From Chryseobacterium sp. Leaf394 (GTDB lineage Bacteria > Bacteroidota > Bacteroidia > Flavobacteriales > Weeksellaceae), in contig NZ_LMQH01000011.1 in the NCBI RefSeq assembly GCF_001424105.1, positions 905,816 to 969,815 on the forward strand: 64,000 nt of DNA, read 5' to 3'. Positions within the stretch are counted from its first letter, which is position 1. Each line of letters opens with the position of its first letter. The position numbers and the translations under genes were made by a program. Of the stretch, positions 9,165-17,486 are shown one piece after another. Under the pieces are notes generated by a model. The model worked only from the letters and a program-made list of their open reading frames with translations. It was not told the origin of the DNA and made no database searches.

Positions 9165-9842
9165 ATGAAAAAAATGATCTTTATTTTCTTAAAAGTGATC
9201 GGTATATTTTTAGGAATTGTGGTTCTCTACGTGCTTGCAGCCTATCTGTTACCGTTTATTGAAACTTCAGAAAAGGAAACTGCCGACACCAAAAATATCC
9301 CGATTTACATCTACACCAACGGCGTGCACACCGATATTGTAATGCCTGTGAGAAACAACATCACAGACTGGAGTCAAAAAATCAGTTTTGAAAATGTAAA
9401 ATCCAGGAAAACAGATTATCAGTATGTTGGAATCGGGTGGGGCGACAAAGGTTTTTATCTTGATACACCAACCTGGGCAGACCTTAAAGCTTCAACTGCA
9501 TTTAAAGCAGCTTTTTGGCTGAGCGAATCGGCAATGCACTGCAGTTTCTACAATGAAATGAAAGAGGCAGACGACTGTAAAAAAATAATGGTTTCGGAAC
9601 AGCAATACCGGGATTTAGTGAATTTTGTTGATGCTAAATTCGATAAAGACGCCCATGGAAATTATATGTTCGTCAAAACCGATGCGGTCTACGATGACAA
9701 CGATGCTTTCTACGATGCAAAAGGAACTTACAGTTTTTTATACACGTGCAATACCTGGTCTAATGATGCCCTGAAAGCTGCCGGACAGAAAGCTGCATGG
9801 TGGACTGCTTCTGATGTCGGGATTTTCCAGCATTACAAGTAG
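9165..9842 (+). CDS. DUF2459 / TIGR02117 family membrane-anchored protein
   Basis: A 225-residue protein with one N-terminal membrane segment (about 5-30) and an exported domain. The conserved block IYIYTNGVHTDIVMPV is followed by GIGWGDKGFYLDTP and, later, YNTCNTW-like LYTCNTWSNDALKAAG, which I recognise as the TIGR02117/DUF2459 family. The conserved His and Cys suggest an enzyme, but no activity is known to me. It is monocistronic, followed 104 bp later by a small lipoprotein gene. Confidence 0.8.
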   Translation: MKKMIFIFLKVIGIFLGIVVLYVLAAYLLPFIETSEKETADTKNIPIYIYTNGVHTDIVMPVRNNITDWSQKISFENVKSRKTDYQYVGIGWGDKGFYLDTPTWADLKASTAFKAAFWLSESAMHCSFYNEMKEADDCKKIMVSEQQYRDLVNFVDAKFDKDAHGNYMFVKTDAVYDDNDAFYDAKGTYSFLYTCNTWSNDALKAAGQKAAWWTASDVGIFQHYK

Positions 9843-9946
9843 TTTTTTTAAATTTATAACAGTAATTAATTTAAATTTTTCAGTAAATTTTGGTTTTCGT
9901 TTAAATTTTTTATTAAATTTATTAAACTAATCAACAAACATTTACT

Positions 9947-10339
9947 ATGAAAAACTTAAAATTATTTGTAACCGGAATGATCCTTTGCACCGCGGGTTTG
10001 CTGATAAACTGCACCGGATCTGAAACGAAATCTCTGGCTGGTACAGAGTGGAAAGGAATGGCTAATGTTCCCGATCCCAATGAAATTGTGTTGAAATTTA
10101 ACGAAACCAATTGCGAAGCTTATCACCAAAATGAGATGATTGAGAATATGAAATATTCGCAGAAGGGAAGCGAAATACTTTTTGAAAAAGTATCTGGAGG
10201 TTCTCCCTGCAAAGTAGGTTCTAAAGGGACTTACACATTTGATATCAAAGATAACAAAATTCATTTTTCAACTGTAAAAGACAGCTGCGATGCAAGATCA
10301 GGAACGTTTAAAGAAGCATATTTTGCAAAACAGAATTAA
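9947..10339 (+). CDS. Small hypothetical lipoprotein
   Basis: A 130-residue protein with a lipoprotein signal whose lipobox is LINC (Cys about 22). The mature part begins with SLAGTEWKGM, which resembles the start of META or lipocalin-like small beta-barrel domains of Bacteroidota, and has three further Cys (about 44, 81 and 105). Function unknown. It is followed at once by a strong terminator. Confidence 0.75.
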   Translation: MKNLKLFVTGMILCTAGLLINCTGSETKSLAGTEWKGMANVPDPNEIVLKFNETNCEAYHQNEMIENMKYSQKGSEILFEKVSGGSPCKVGSKGTYTFDIKDNKIHFSTVKDSCDARSGTFKEAYFAKQN

Positions 10340-10361
10340 TGCTTAAATGATTGATAAGCGT

Positions 10362-10390
10362 AAAAGACTTCCGGAAGGAGGTCTTTTTTT
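10362..10390 (+). terminator. Rho-independent terminator
   Basis: AAAGACTTCC and GGAGGTCTTT form a stem around a GGAA loop, followed by a T-run, 23 nt after the lipoprotein stop codon. Confidence 0.8.
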
Positions 10391-10430
10391 TAAGATTCAA
10401 TTTCAGAATAAAAATATTTAGTAAATAAAT

Positions 10431-11309
10431 TTAAATCTGAAAAGTTTTCTGCTTCTTTATCGCACGGTTAGCCTTTCTTGTAGCTTTTCTTACTTTAAAA
10501 TCAAACCATTTTTCTTGAAATAAATTCCGCATTGCATTATCAAAATGACGGATGAGTACCAGATTTTTAAATCCGCGCCATTTCTCAAGCCAGCTTAAAG
10601 GCAAAGCCCTTACCGAAACAGAGTAGCCTTCGGTTTCATATTGAATATAGTGCCACCATCCCGACGGAATGTACAGAGTTTCGCCAGGTTGAATGACTGC
10701 TTCATAGCCGTTGACGTATTTCAAACCTGGAAATTCACTGTAATCAGGCTCTTTTACATTCGTAATGCTGTGAAAATTGTAAGGAAGTTTATATAGTAAA
10801 TCAGATTGATCCCAGGGAAAAAGCCAGATTTTTTTGATGCCCTGAAACTGTGTGATAAAAACATGAGACATATCGATATCGACATGATTTCTCGTAATGG
10901 AACCCTCACCACCGAAAAACATAAACGGAAGCCACTTCAAAATTTTACCTTTGGTTACATCGTTGTAATGAATGTCTTCTTTGAGTTCAGGCTTAACAGT
11001 CAGAAGATTAAATAGAAAAAGCCTGTGCTCAGTTGGTTTTGAAACAATTAAGTCAAGATATTCTGAAAAAGTGCTTTGCCCAATAGGTTTGCTTGCAACG
11101 CGGTCTAAAGATTCAATCTCGCTTCCGTAAATATTAATTTTCTGCTCGCCGGCAACTTCCTTGAAATACTGGTAATTCCATTTTTTAAATGCAGGGCTTT
11201 CAGCGTCGACAAAGTCTTGAAGTATAACCGGTTTTGCTGGTTTTAAATGTTGTTTTAAAAAATCTTCTGATGATATATTTCTAATTTTCTGTACCGCAGA
11301 TAATCTCAT
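10431..11309 (-). CDS. Cupin-like / JmjC-domain (Cupin_8) protein
   Basis: A 292-residue protein from the ATG at 11307-11309; an upstream TTG would add 7 residues but lies inside the promoter. It belongs to the Cupin_8/JmjC group of Fe(II)- and 2-oxoglutarate-dependent oxygenases. The HxD metal motif is NHVDIDMSH (His142, Asp144) and the distal ligand is His220 in IPSGWWHYI, preceded by PGETLY. Members hydroxylate proteins or small molecules; the substrate is unknown here. A consensus -7 box and a perfect 9-bp inverted repeat lie directly upstream. Confidence 0.85.
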   Translation of the reverse strand: MRLSAVQKIRNISSEDFLKQHLKPAKPVILQDFVDAESPAFKKWNYQYFKEVAGEQKINIYGSEIESLDRVASKPIGQSTFSEYLDLIVSKPTEHRLFLFNLLTVKPELKEDIHYNDVTKGKILKWLPFMFFGGEGSITRNHVDIDMSHVFITQFQGIKKIWLFPWDQSDLLYKLPYNFHSITNVKEPDYSEFPGLKYVNGYEAVIQPGETLYIPSGWWHYIQYETEGYSVSVRALPLSWLEKWRGFKNLVLIRHFDNAMRNLFQEKWFDFKVRKATRKANRAIKKQKTFQI

Positions 11310-11327
11310 TGTATCAATTTTAGACAG

Positions 11328-11365
11328 CAAATATAACCAATAGTCTATAACTTTGGTAGACTATT
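11328..11365 (-). promoter_or_regulatory. Promoter and candidate operator of the cupin gene
   Basis: On the minus strand TATATTTG (11328-11335) is a perfect TAnnTTTG -7 box. Three bases upstream of it lies the inverted repeat AATAGTCTA (11339-11347) and TAGACTATT (11357-11365), perfect over 9 bp with a 9-nt spacer. This covers the usual -33 region, so a dimeric regulator bound here would block or replace -33 contacts. Confidence 0.6.
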
Positions 11366-11464
11366 TATCAAAATTATTCATGTATATTCTCACAGAATAG
11401 AATGATAAAAGTAAGTAGTTTACCATGATTTTATTAAATTAGCACACCTAAAAATTATCAAAAA

Positions 11465-12661
11465 ATGATCTCTACAAAGTATCTTGAAAATCTACAGAAC
11501 GAATTACAGAATATTAAGAATGACGGACTTTTTAAAAAAGAAAGAATCATCACTTCTCAGCAGAGTGCCGAAATAGAAGCCAATGGAAAGAAACTTCTAA
11601 ATTTCTGTGCCAACAATTACCTTGGTTTATCAAACAATACAGAAGTGATGAAAGCTTCTCAGGATATGATAGAATCTCATGGTTACGGTATGTCTTCTGT
11701 ACGTTTTATCTGCGGAACTCAGGATATCCACAAGCAGCTGGAGCAAAAAATAGCTGACTTTTTAGGACTTGAAGATACAATTTTGTATGCAGCGTGTTTT
11801 GATGCCAACGGTGGTGTTTTCGAACCGTTGTTTACAGAAGAAGATGCTATTATTTCAGATGAATTGAATCACGCTTCGATTATTGACGGCGTACGTCTTT
11901 GCAAAGCTGCGAGATACCGTTACAAAAACAATAACATGGAAGATCTTGAAGCACAATTGATCGCTGCTTCAGAAAAAAATCACAGATTTAAAGTAATCGT
12001 TACAGACGGTGTTTTTTCTATGGATGGAATTGTTGCAGACCTGAAAGGTGTTTGTGATCTTGCCGATAAGTACGATGCTTTGGTGATGGTCGACGATTCT
12101 CACGCCACCGGTTTTATCGGAAAAACAGGGCGTGGAACACACGAAGCCAACGAAGTGATGGGCAGAGTAGATATTATTACATCCACTTTAGGTAAAGCTC
12201 TGGGCGGTGCTTTGGGTGGATTTACTTCCGGTAAAAAAGAAATTATCGATATGCTGAGACAGCGTTCGAGACCTTATTTATTTTCAAACTCTTTGGCTCC
12301 TGGAATCGTTGGTGCAGCTTTGAAAGTTTTGGATATGATTTCAGACGACACTTCACTCCGTGATCAGGTAATGGAAAACGCAGAATACTTCAGAGCCGAA
12401 ATGAAAGCGAAAGGTTTTGATATTCCGGACGGCGATGCTGCAATTGTTCCGGTAATGTTATACGACGCACCTTTGGCTCAGAAAATGGCTGAAAAGCTCA
12501 TGGATGAAGGCATTTACGTGATTGGATTCTTCTATCCGGTAGTTCCGAAAGGCAAGGCAAGAATCAGAGTTCAGCTTTCTGCGGCTCATACAAAAGAGCA
12601 TCTGGACAAGGCGATTGCAGGGTTTGAGAAAGTAGGGAAAGAACTGGGAGTGATTTCCTAA
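11465..12661 (+). CDS. kbl: Glycine C-acetyltransferase (2-amino-3-ketobutyrate CoA ligase)
   Basis: A PLP-dependent alpha-oxoamine synthase of 398 residues, the usual size. It interconverts 2-amino-3-oxobutanoate plus CoA with glycine plus acetyl-CoA, the second step of threonine breakdown. The PLP lysine is Lys244 in [14 protein letters not shown], and the cofactor-binding DDSHATGF is at 210-217. The N-terminal NYLGLSNN motif (51-58) is typical. The enzyme is cytoplasmic. No threonine dehydrogenase is next to it. Related synthases of the same fold have other acyl-CoA substrates, but the sequence fits Kbl best. Confidence 0.93.
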   Translation: MISTKYLENLQNELQNIKNDGLFKKERIITSQQSAEIEANGKKLLNFCANNYLGLSNNTEVMKASQDMIESHGYGMSSVRFICGTQDIHKQLEQKIADFLGLEDTILYAACFDANGGVFEPLFTEEDAIISDELNHASIIDGVRLCKAARYRYKNNNMEDLEAQLIAASEKNHRFKVIVTDGVFSMDGIVADLKGVCDLADKYDALVMVDDSHATGFIGKTGRGTHEANEVMGRVDIITSTLGKALGGALGGFTSGKKEIIDMLRQRSRPYLFSNSLAPGIVGAALKVLDMISDDTSLRDQVMENAEYFRAEMKAKGFDIPDGDAAIVPVMLYDAPLAQKMAEKLMDEGIYVIGFFYPVVPKGKARIRVQLSAAHTKEHLDKAIAGFEKVGKELGVIS

Positions 12662-12683
12662 ACTTTTCATTTAAAAATATCTG

Positions 12684-12716
12684 ACGGAGTTTCAATTTTT
12701 TGAAATTCCGTTTTTT
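12684..12716 (+). terminator. Terminator of kbl
   Basis: ACGGAGTTTC and GAAATTCCGT form a hairpin with one mismatch around a T-rich loop, followed by TTTTTT, 22 nt after the kbl stop. Confidence 0.75.
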
Positions 12717-12773
12717 ATTTCTTCAATTTTGAATATTTAAACTATTTCTATCGTTATAAAACTAAAAAACATC

Positions 12774-13655
12774 ATGATGAAAAAACTGTTTTTGATATGC
12801 TTCTTAATCGTCTTCAATACAGCACAATCACAAAGATCTTCTGCTTGTAAATGTAATTTATTGCGTAAGTATGAAGACAGCGTTCGTGCAAGTTACTTAA
12901 CTTCGGAAAAACTTATTAAAAATACAAAGCTGAAAAGCAACGCACTTAATAAAAGATTTAGTTTTATAAACGTAGAAACTGTAAGAGATCCTGCATCGAT
13001 AGGTGGTGTTGTAGACTCTTTGGAGTTAGAGTATAAGAAGGCAATCTTAAATCAAGTACCTGATTCTCTATTTGGTTTTTATAAGATAAAGGATTCAATC
13101 TCTAAAATTGCTTTTCAAAGAAAATATTATGAGATACCAAAACCTTTAATCGTTAAAACGGGAAAAATTGGTAAAAAAATTGGAATTCTATATGTTTTGA
13201 AATCATCTTTCAATCCTGCATATTATTTGAAAATTTCTAATGATGAAGGAAATACGTGGAAAAATTATTTTACAGGTTTGTATGACGAAAATAATTATAT
13301 TTTTAAGTCTAATTCAAATTTTCAGTTGTGGAGAGACGAAAATCATATTCAAATTGAGGCAAATATTGTAAGAATGACTGAACCATTAACGCTTCCGGGA
13401 GGTGGTCCGGTTTATGAAACGGTTAAAAATAATGCTTTAGTCGTAATTAATTTAAAGGAAATTTTAAAAGACAGCGATAATGATGGATGGAATGATTTAG
13501 ACGAAAAAATGAACTATTTCACCAATCCATATTCAAAAGATTCTGATGGTGATGGTATTTCTGACTCGGAAGACTTTAATCCTAAGTACGCTTCGGTCGA
13601 AAATGACTTTACTAAAATTTTCGAAGCTATTATTTACGGCAATTATACATTTTAG
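12774..13655 (+). CDS. Secreted hypothetical protein with calcium-binding-type repeats (5' part of a frameshifted gene)
   Basis: A 293-residue frame starting at tandem ATGs (12774 and 12777) with a signal peptide cleaved near SQRSSACKC. The middle has no recognised domain. Near the C-terminus are acidic repeats, DSDNDGWNDLDEK and DSDGDGISDSEDFNP, typical of thrombospondin type 3/Ca-binding repeats in exported Bacteroidota proteins. The frame stops at TAG 13653-13655, just after a run of four T (13650-13653). Adding one T there would join it to the next frame as one protein of about 428 residues. The gene is thus probably broken, or the read has a homopolymer error. Confidence 0.65.
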   Translation: MMKKLFLICFLIVFNTAQSQRSSACKCNLLRKYEDSVRASYLTSEKLIKNTKLKSNALNKRFSFINVETVRDPASIGGVVDSLELEYKKAILNQVPDSLFGFYKIKDSISKIAFQRKYYEIPKPLIVKTGKIGKKIGILYVLKSSFNPAYYLKISNDEGNTWKNYFTGLYDENNYIFKSNSNFQLWRDENHIQIEANIVRMTEPLTLPGGGPVYETVKNNALVVINLKEILKDSDNDGWNDLDEKMNYFTNPYSKDSDGDGISDSEDFNPKYASVENDFTKIFEAIIYGNYTF

Positions 13656-13669
13656 AGGATAAAAACCCG

Positions 13670-14059
13670 TTGGAAGACGGTTTTGAAATAAATATTGCAA
13701 ATTTTAAGAAAGATATAAAAAATCAGAAGGAAGAGTTGAACATGCAGTTTCCAAATAGGCCAAACGATTATGTGGATAATTTAAGAGCAAAAATAATTAT
13801 TACTGATGATAAAGATTTAAGAAGAATATATACTTACAGTGAAAAAGTCATTTTTTTAACATCAAAAGAATATCAGGAATATCAAAAATTAAATCCTTTT
13901 AATATGTACATTAAAAGCTATTCCAAGCTTTTTAAATGTGATGATTTTGAAGATTTGTACGTCTTAAAATTTGATGGTGTTGCTTTTGGAAATACCTATC
14001 TAATTAAAAAAAGTGAAAGAGGCTATGTTGTTACGATAATTGATAACTGGATTTCCTAA
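13670..14059 (+). CDS. 3' part of the frameshifted hypothetical gene
   Basis: A 129-residue frame that would need a TTG start with no evident ribosome site, so I take it as the continuation of the preceding frame. Read upstream in this frame, the sequence before residue 1 gives LEDKNP, which continues the acidic repeat style of the preceding protein. The rest (FEINIANFKKDIKNQKEELN ... YVVTIIDNWIS) is an alpha/beta-looking C-terminal domain that I do not recognise. It may be non-functional if the frameshift is real. Confidence 0.5.
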   Translation: MEDGFEINIANFKKDIKNQKEELNMQFPNRPNDYVDNLRAKIIITDDKDLRRIYTYSEKVIFLTSKEYQEYQKLNPFNMYIKSYSKLFKCDDFEDLYVLKFDGVAFGNTYLIKKSERGYVVTIIDNWIS

Positions 14060-14121
14060 ATATTTGCATAATTAATTCAGTAAAGATTTGAGAATAAATA
14101 CTCTTTTTTTCTGAAATAACT

Positions 14122-14129
14122 TATCTTTG
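14122..14129 (+). promoter_or_regulatory. -7 box of hemJ
   Basis: TATCTTTG matches TAnnTTTG and ends 16 nt before the hemJ ATG. Confidence 0.6.
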
Positions 14130-14145
14130 CCCACAAATTTTTACG

Positions 14146-14703
14146 ATGCTGTATACCATCATCAAGGCGTTGCACATTATTTTTATGGTCTCTTATTTTG
14201 CGGGAATTTTTTATCTCGTGAGAATTTTTGTGTACTATAAAGATACCGATGCTTTTGATGAAACGAAAAAAAATATTCTCAGAGAGCAGTACACCTTCAT
14301 GGCAAGACGGCTCTGGAATATCATCACCGTGCCGGCTGGTGTAATCATGACGGTATGCGGTTTAGCAATGATTTTTTTTAATTTTAACTTAATGAAAACG
14401 CCTTGGTTTCATTTGAAATTAACCTTCCTTGTCGGACTGGCAGTTTATCACTACTGGTGCTGGAAGAAAGTTTTGAAATTGAAAGCACTCAACGGAAAAA
14501 CACTTGATACAGCGAATATAAAACTGAGACAGGCCAATGAAATAGCCACCTTTATTTTGTTTCTGGTCGTGTTCACAGTAATTTTAAAATCAATGGTAAT
14601 CGAATATTGGTGGCAATTAATTGCCGGATTTTTCGTTCTGGTATTTCTGATTATGATGACGGTGAAGTTGGTTAATAAAGGAAAAGGAAAAAGAGCCAGG
14701 TAA
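14146..14703 (+). CDS. hemJ: HemJ / CopD-family membrane protein, probable protoporphyrinogen IX oxidase
   Basis: A 185-residue polytopic membrane protein with four to five hydrophobic helices. The start, IIKALHIIFMVSYFAGIFYL, with His10, and the RIFVYY plus ARRLWNIITVPAG segments match the HemJ (UPF0093/CopD-like) family. HemJ oxidises protoporphyrinogen IX to protoporphyrin IX in haem synthesis at the inner membrane. The basic C-terminal tail (VNKGKGKRAR) is slightly longer than usual. It has its own promoter. A copper-transport CopD role is a less likely alternative. Confidence 0.8.
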   Translation: MLYTIIKALHIIFMVSYFAGIFYLVRIFVYYKDTDAFDETKKNILREQYTFMARRLWNIITVPAGVIMTVCGLAMIFFNFNLMKTPWFHLKLTFLVGLAVYHYWCWKKVLKLKALNGKTLDTANIKLRQANEIATFILFLVVFTVILKSMVIEYWWQLIAGFFVLVFLIMMTVKLVNKGKGKRAR

Positions 14704-14748
14704 AAAGTAAAAAGAGCCAAGTTGAAAGTCTTGCTGACAATACAAAAA

Positions 14749-14957
14749 CACTTAATGTTGAATGTAAAAGGCTCAAATTTGAGTAAAAAGATTCAGATTT
14801 GAATCAAAAACATTCAACGTTCAATGTCAAAGATTCAAATTTGAGTATAAAAGATTCAAATTTGAATCAAAAAGACTCGGTTGCGAGTAAAAATGTATGA
14901 TTTCCGATGTGAAAAGGATCGGAGATGATGTAAAAAGTAAAAGAGAATGGTTGAAAT
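14749..14957. repeat. Tandem array of about ten degenerate 21-bp palindromic units
   Basis: Nine clear units run from 14749 to 14936, all 21 bp except one of 20 bp (14770-14789); a weaker tenth is at 14937-14957. The best unit is the perfect palindrome GATTCAAATTTGAATC followed by an A5 run (14853-14873). The next unit (14874) has arms ACTCG/CGAGT in place of ATTCA/TGAAT, two paired changes that keep the stem. Each unit ends in an A-tract of 3-5, so A-tracts recur every two helical turns. The array fills the 323-bp gap between hemJ and gldF; the remainder holds nothing else I can identify. Confidence 0.85.
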
Positions 14958-15026
14958 TGAGCTTACTTCATTCCCCGCAATGACGCATAAATCTCAAATC
15001 TCAAACCTCAAATATCAAATTAATAT

Positions 15027-15755
15027 ATGATAGCAATTTTAAAAAAAGAACTTTGGAGTTACTTCGGAAACTGGAGCGCGTGGATCATCATCGCGGCATT
15101 CAGCCTGATAACGACGCTGTTTTTGTTTTTCTTCGAGAATGATTCCAATATTTTCGATATCGGTTCTGCTTCGCTGCAGAGCTATTTTGTGTTGGTGCCG
15201 TGGCTTTTGATGTTTATTATTCCGGCGCTTTCGATGAAAACTTTCGCTGAGGAACAGCAGACAGGAACTTTAAACTGGCTTTTTTCACAGCCTTTAAAAA
15301 TCTCAGATTTGGTGACTGGGAAATTTCTTTCAGTCTGGGTTGTCGGGATTTTATGTTTAATTCCTTCACTTATTTATCTTTACACAGTTTATGTTTTAGG
15401 CGTACCATTCGGTAATATCGATATGGGAATGACGTTGGGAAGTTATTTAGGTTTAATTATCCTTATCGCGGCTTTTGCAGGTGTCGGGATTTTAGCCTCA
15501 TCCATTTCCCAGAACCAGATTATGGCTTATCTTTTGGGCGTTTTCATGTCATTCATTATGTATTTCGGGATTGAACAGCTGGCTAGCTACAAATTATTGG
15601 GAGGTGCAGACTTTATCCTTCAGAACGTCGGTTTTTACCAGCACTTTTTAGGTTTTACAAGAGGCTTAATCGATTTTAAAGATGTTGCCTATTTTGTTTT
15701 AATCATCGGCATTACGCTGTTTTTGTCAAATCATTTCATCACCAAAAAGAAGTAG
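15027..15755 (+). CDS. gldF: Gliding-motility ABC transporter permease GldF
   Basis: A 242-residue inner-membrane protein with six predicted helices. It starts with MIAILKKELWSYFGNWSAW and has the ABC-2-type permease segment ALSMKTFAEEQQTGTLNWLF. It lies 3 bp upstream of gldG, the conserved partner. In Flavobacterium, GldF and GldG form an ABC transporter with the ATPase GldA and are linked to gliding; GldA is not in this window. Many Chryseobacterium relatives carry these genes without visible gliding, so the name does not prove motility. Confidence 0.93.
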   Translation: MIAILKKELWSYFGNWSAWIIIAAFSLITTLFLFFFENDSNIFDIGSASLQSYFVLVPWLLMFIIPALSMKTFAEEQQTGTLNWLFSQPLKISDLVTGKFLSVWVVGILCLIPSLIYLYTVYVLGVPFGNIDMGMTLGSYLGLIILIAAFAGVGILASSISQNQIMAYLLGVFMSFIMYFGIEQLASYKLLGGADFILQNVGFYQHFLGFTRGLIDFKDVAYFVLIIGITLFLSNHFITKKK

Positions 15756-15758
15756 AAC

Positions 15759-17426
15759 ATGAAGAAGATTAATTTTAAATCGCCCCTCGGAATTTTACTT
15801 TTTGTAATTCTGCCGCTGGTTATCGTACTGGCATTCTCAGGAATCAGATTAGACCTTACCAAAGAGAAAAGATATACGCTCTCAGACAGTACCGTTAAAG
15901 TTTTGGAATCCATCAAAAAACCTGTGATGGTGGAAGTTTACCTTGAAGGTGATTTTCCGGCAAGTTTCAGACAGCTTCAGAATGAAACTAAATTTATGCT
16001 TGAAGAGTTCAGAAAAATCAATTCAAACGTAGATTTCAGGTTTACAGATCCGATCAAAAACAGAATTCCTGAAGATACTCTGATGGCAATGGGAATGCAG
16101 AAATCTATTCTCCCAGACGAAAAAGAAGGGAAGATCACACAGATTGAAGTTTATCCTTATGCTGTAGTAAAATATCAGGGGAGAGGAATTTCAATTCCGC
16201 TGATTGTGCAGCAGAACAACATCAACGCACAGGATCAGTTGAGAAAATCAATTGAAAATCTTGAGTATACGCTTGCATCAAACATCAAAGCTGTGGCAAC
16301 AGATGAAAGAAAGAAGATTGGTGTCTTGGTGAATCAGGACGAACTGAGTCCTTCTGAATTTGAAAGTTTCATGCAGATTGCCAATGAAAATTATCAGGCA
16401 GGACCGGTGATTCCAAAAAATACGAAAGAACTTTCACTGGAAGATCTCCCGATGCTGAAACAGATGAATGCCCTCGTGATTGCAAAGCCCCGAAAAGCCT
16501 TTACCGATGGCGAAAAACTGATTCTCGATCAATACATCATGAACGGCGGTAAAACCTTGTGGATGATTGATGCAGTCAATGCAGAAATGGATACGCTGAC
16601 GAGGTCAAAAAAATTAATGCCTTTCCCGGTAGACATCAATATGACCGACTTCTTTTTCAATTACGGACTCAGAATAAATCCGGCTTTGGTAAAAGATGTT
16701 AAAAAATATGCTTTATTAAAAATTGTAACGGGTGAAATTAATGGAAATCCGCAGTTCAGCAGTCTTCCGTGGCCTTATTTTCCTTTGGGAATTGCAGAAA
16801 ACAATCATCCGATTACGAAAAATATTAATCCGGTAAAGTTTGAATTTCCGACATCGATTGATACTTTAGGCGGAAAGAAATTCAAAACCAAAATACTTTT
16901 CGAATCCAGTGAAAGAACTTTACTGAAACAGGTTCCGAACTACGTGGAGCTTAAAGAAATTGCAAGTGTTGACAGCCTTGGGCAGATGGAAAGACCAAGC
17001 ACGCCGAAGATTTTTGCGGTGGCTTTGGAGGGAAAATTCAATTCCGCATACGCTTCAAGAATTGAAAGAAAAGGCTATCCCAACTTTAAATCTGAAAGTC
17101 CGGAAAACAAAATGATTGTGATTGCAGACGGCGATCTTGCAAGAAATAAGATAGTGAAAGGACAGCCATTACCGCTTGGAATCGACAGGCTGACAGATGA
17201 ACAGTTCGGAAACGAGCAGTTCCTCAGAAATGCCTTAGATTATCTTTTGGATGACAGCAATCTGATAGAACTGCGAAACAGAAACATCGAAGAGCGTCTT
17301 CTCGACAGGTACAGAATCACTGAAGAAAAAGCAAAATGGCAGTGGCTGAATTTGCTTTTACCATTGGCAATTATCGGTCTTTTAGGAGGATTATTCTTCT
17401 GGCTGAGAAAGAAGAAATTTGGATAA
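15759..17426 (+). CDS. gldG: Gliding-motility ABC transporter auxiliary protein GldG
   Basis: A 555-residue protein with an N-terminal membrane anchor (about 8-26), a large extracytoplasmic region of the GldG/ABC-type uncharacterised transport family, and a C-terminal helix (about 527-546) ending in basic residues. Diagnostic parts are DLTKEKRYTLSDSTVKVLES near the N-terminus and MNGGKTLWMIDAVNAEMD in the middle. It is co-transcribed with gldF (3-bp gap) and followed by a bidirectional terminator. It is thought to work with GldF, possibly in sugar-related transport, but its substrate is unknown. Confidence 0.93.
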   Translation: MKKINFKSPLGILLFVILPLVIVLAFSGIRLDLTKEKRYTLSDSTVKVLESIKKPVMVEVYLEGDFPASFRQLQNETKFMLEEFRKINSNVDFRFTDPIKNRIPEDTLMAMGMQKSILPDEKEGKITQIEVYPYAVVKYQGRGISIPLIVQQNNINAQDQLRKSIENLEYTLASNIKAVATDERKKIGVLVNQDELSPSEFESFMQIANENYQAGPVIPKNTKELSLEDLPMLKQMNALVIAKPRKAFTDGEKLILDQYIMNGGKTLWMIDAVNAEMDTLTRSKKLMPFPVDINMTDFFFNYGLRINPALVKDVKKYALLKIVTGEINGNPQFSSLPWPYFPLGIAENNHPITKNINPVKFEFPTSIDTLGGKKFKTKILFESSERTLLKQVPNYVELKEIASVDSLGQMERPSTPKIFAVALEGKFNSAYASRIERKGYPNFKSESPENKMIVIADGDLARNKIVKGQPLPLGIDRLTDEQFGNEQFLRNALDYLLDDSNLIELRNRNIEERLLDRYRITEEKAKWQWLNLLLPLAIIGLLGGLFFWLRKKKFG

Positions 17427-17440
17427 AGGATATAGAAAAA

Positions 17441-17468
17441 GAGAAACTTGCGGGTTTCTCTTTTTTTT
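17441..17468 (+). terminator. Bidirectional terminator between gldG and the convergent hypothetical gene
   Basis: GAGAAAC (17441-17447) and GTTTCTC (17454-17460) form a perfect 7-bp stem. It is flanked by T8 on the right and an A-rich stretch on the left, so it can serve both converging genes. Confidence 0.8.
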
Positions 17469-17486
17469 CTTCAATAGCTGTTGCAA

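Noticed and set aside
10806..11015. Plus-strand frame inside the cupin gene and similar frames opposite purL, RND and pheT genes
   Set aside because: They are complementary to strongly supported genes, have no promoter or homology, and their composition reflects the real gene on the other strand.
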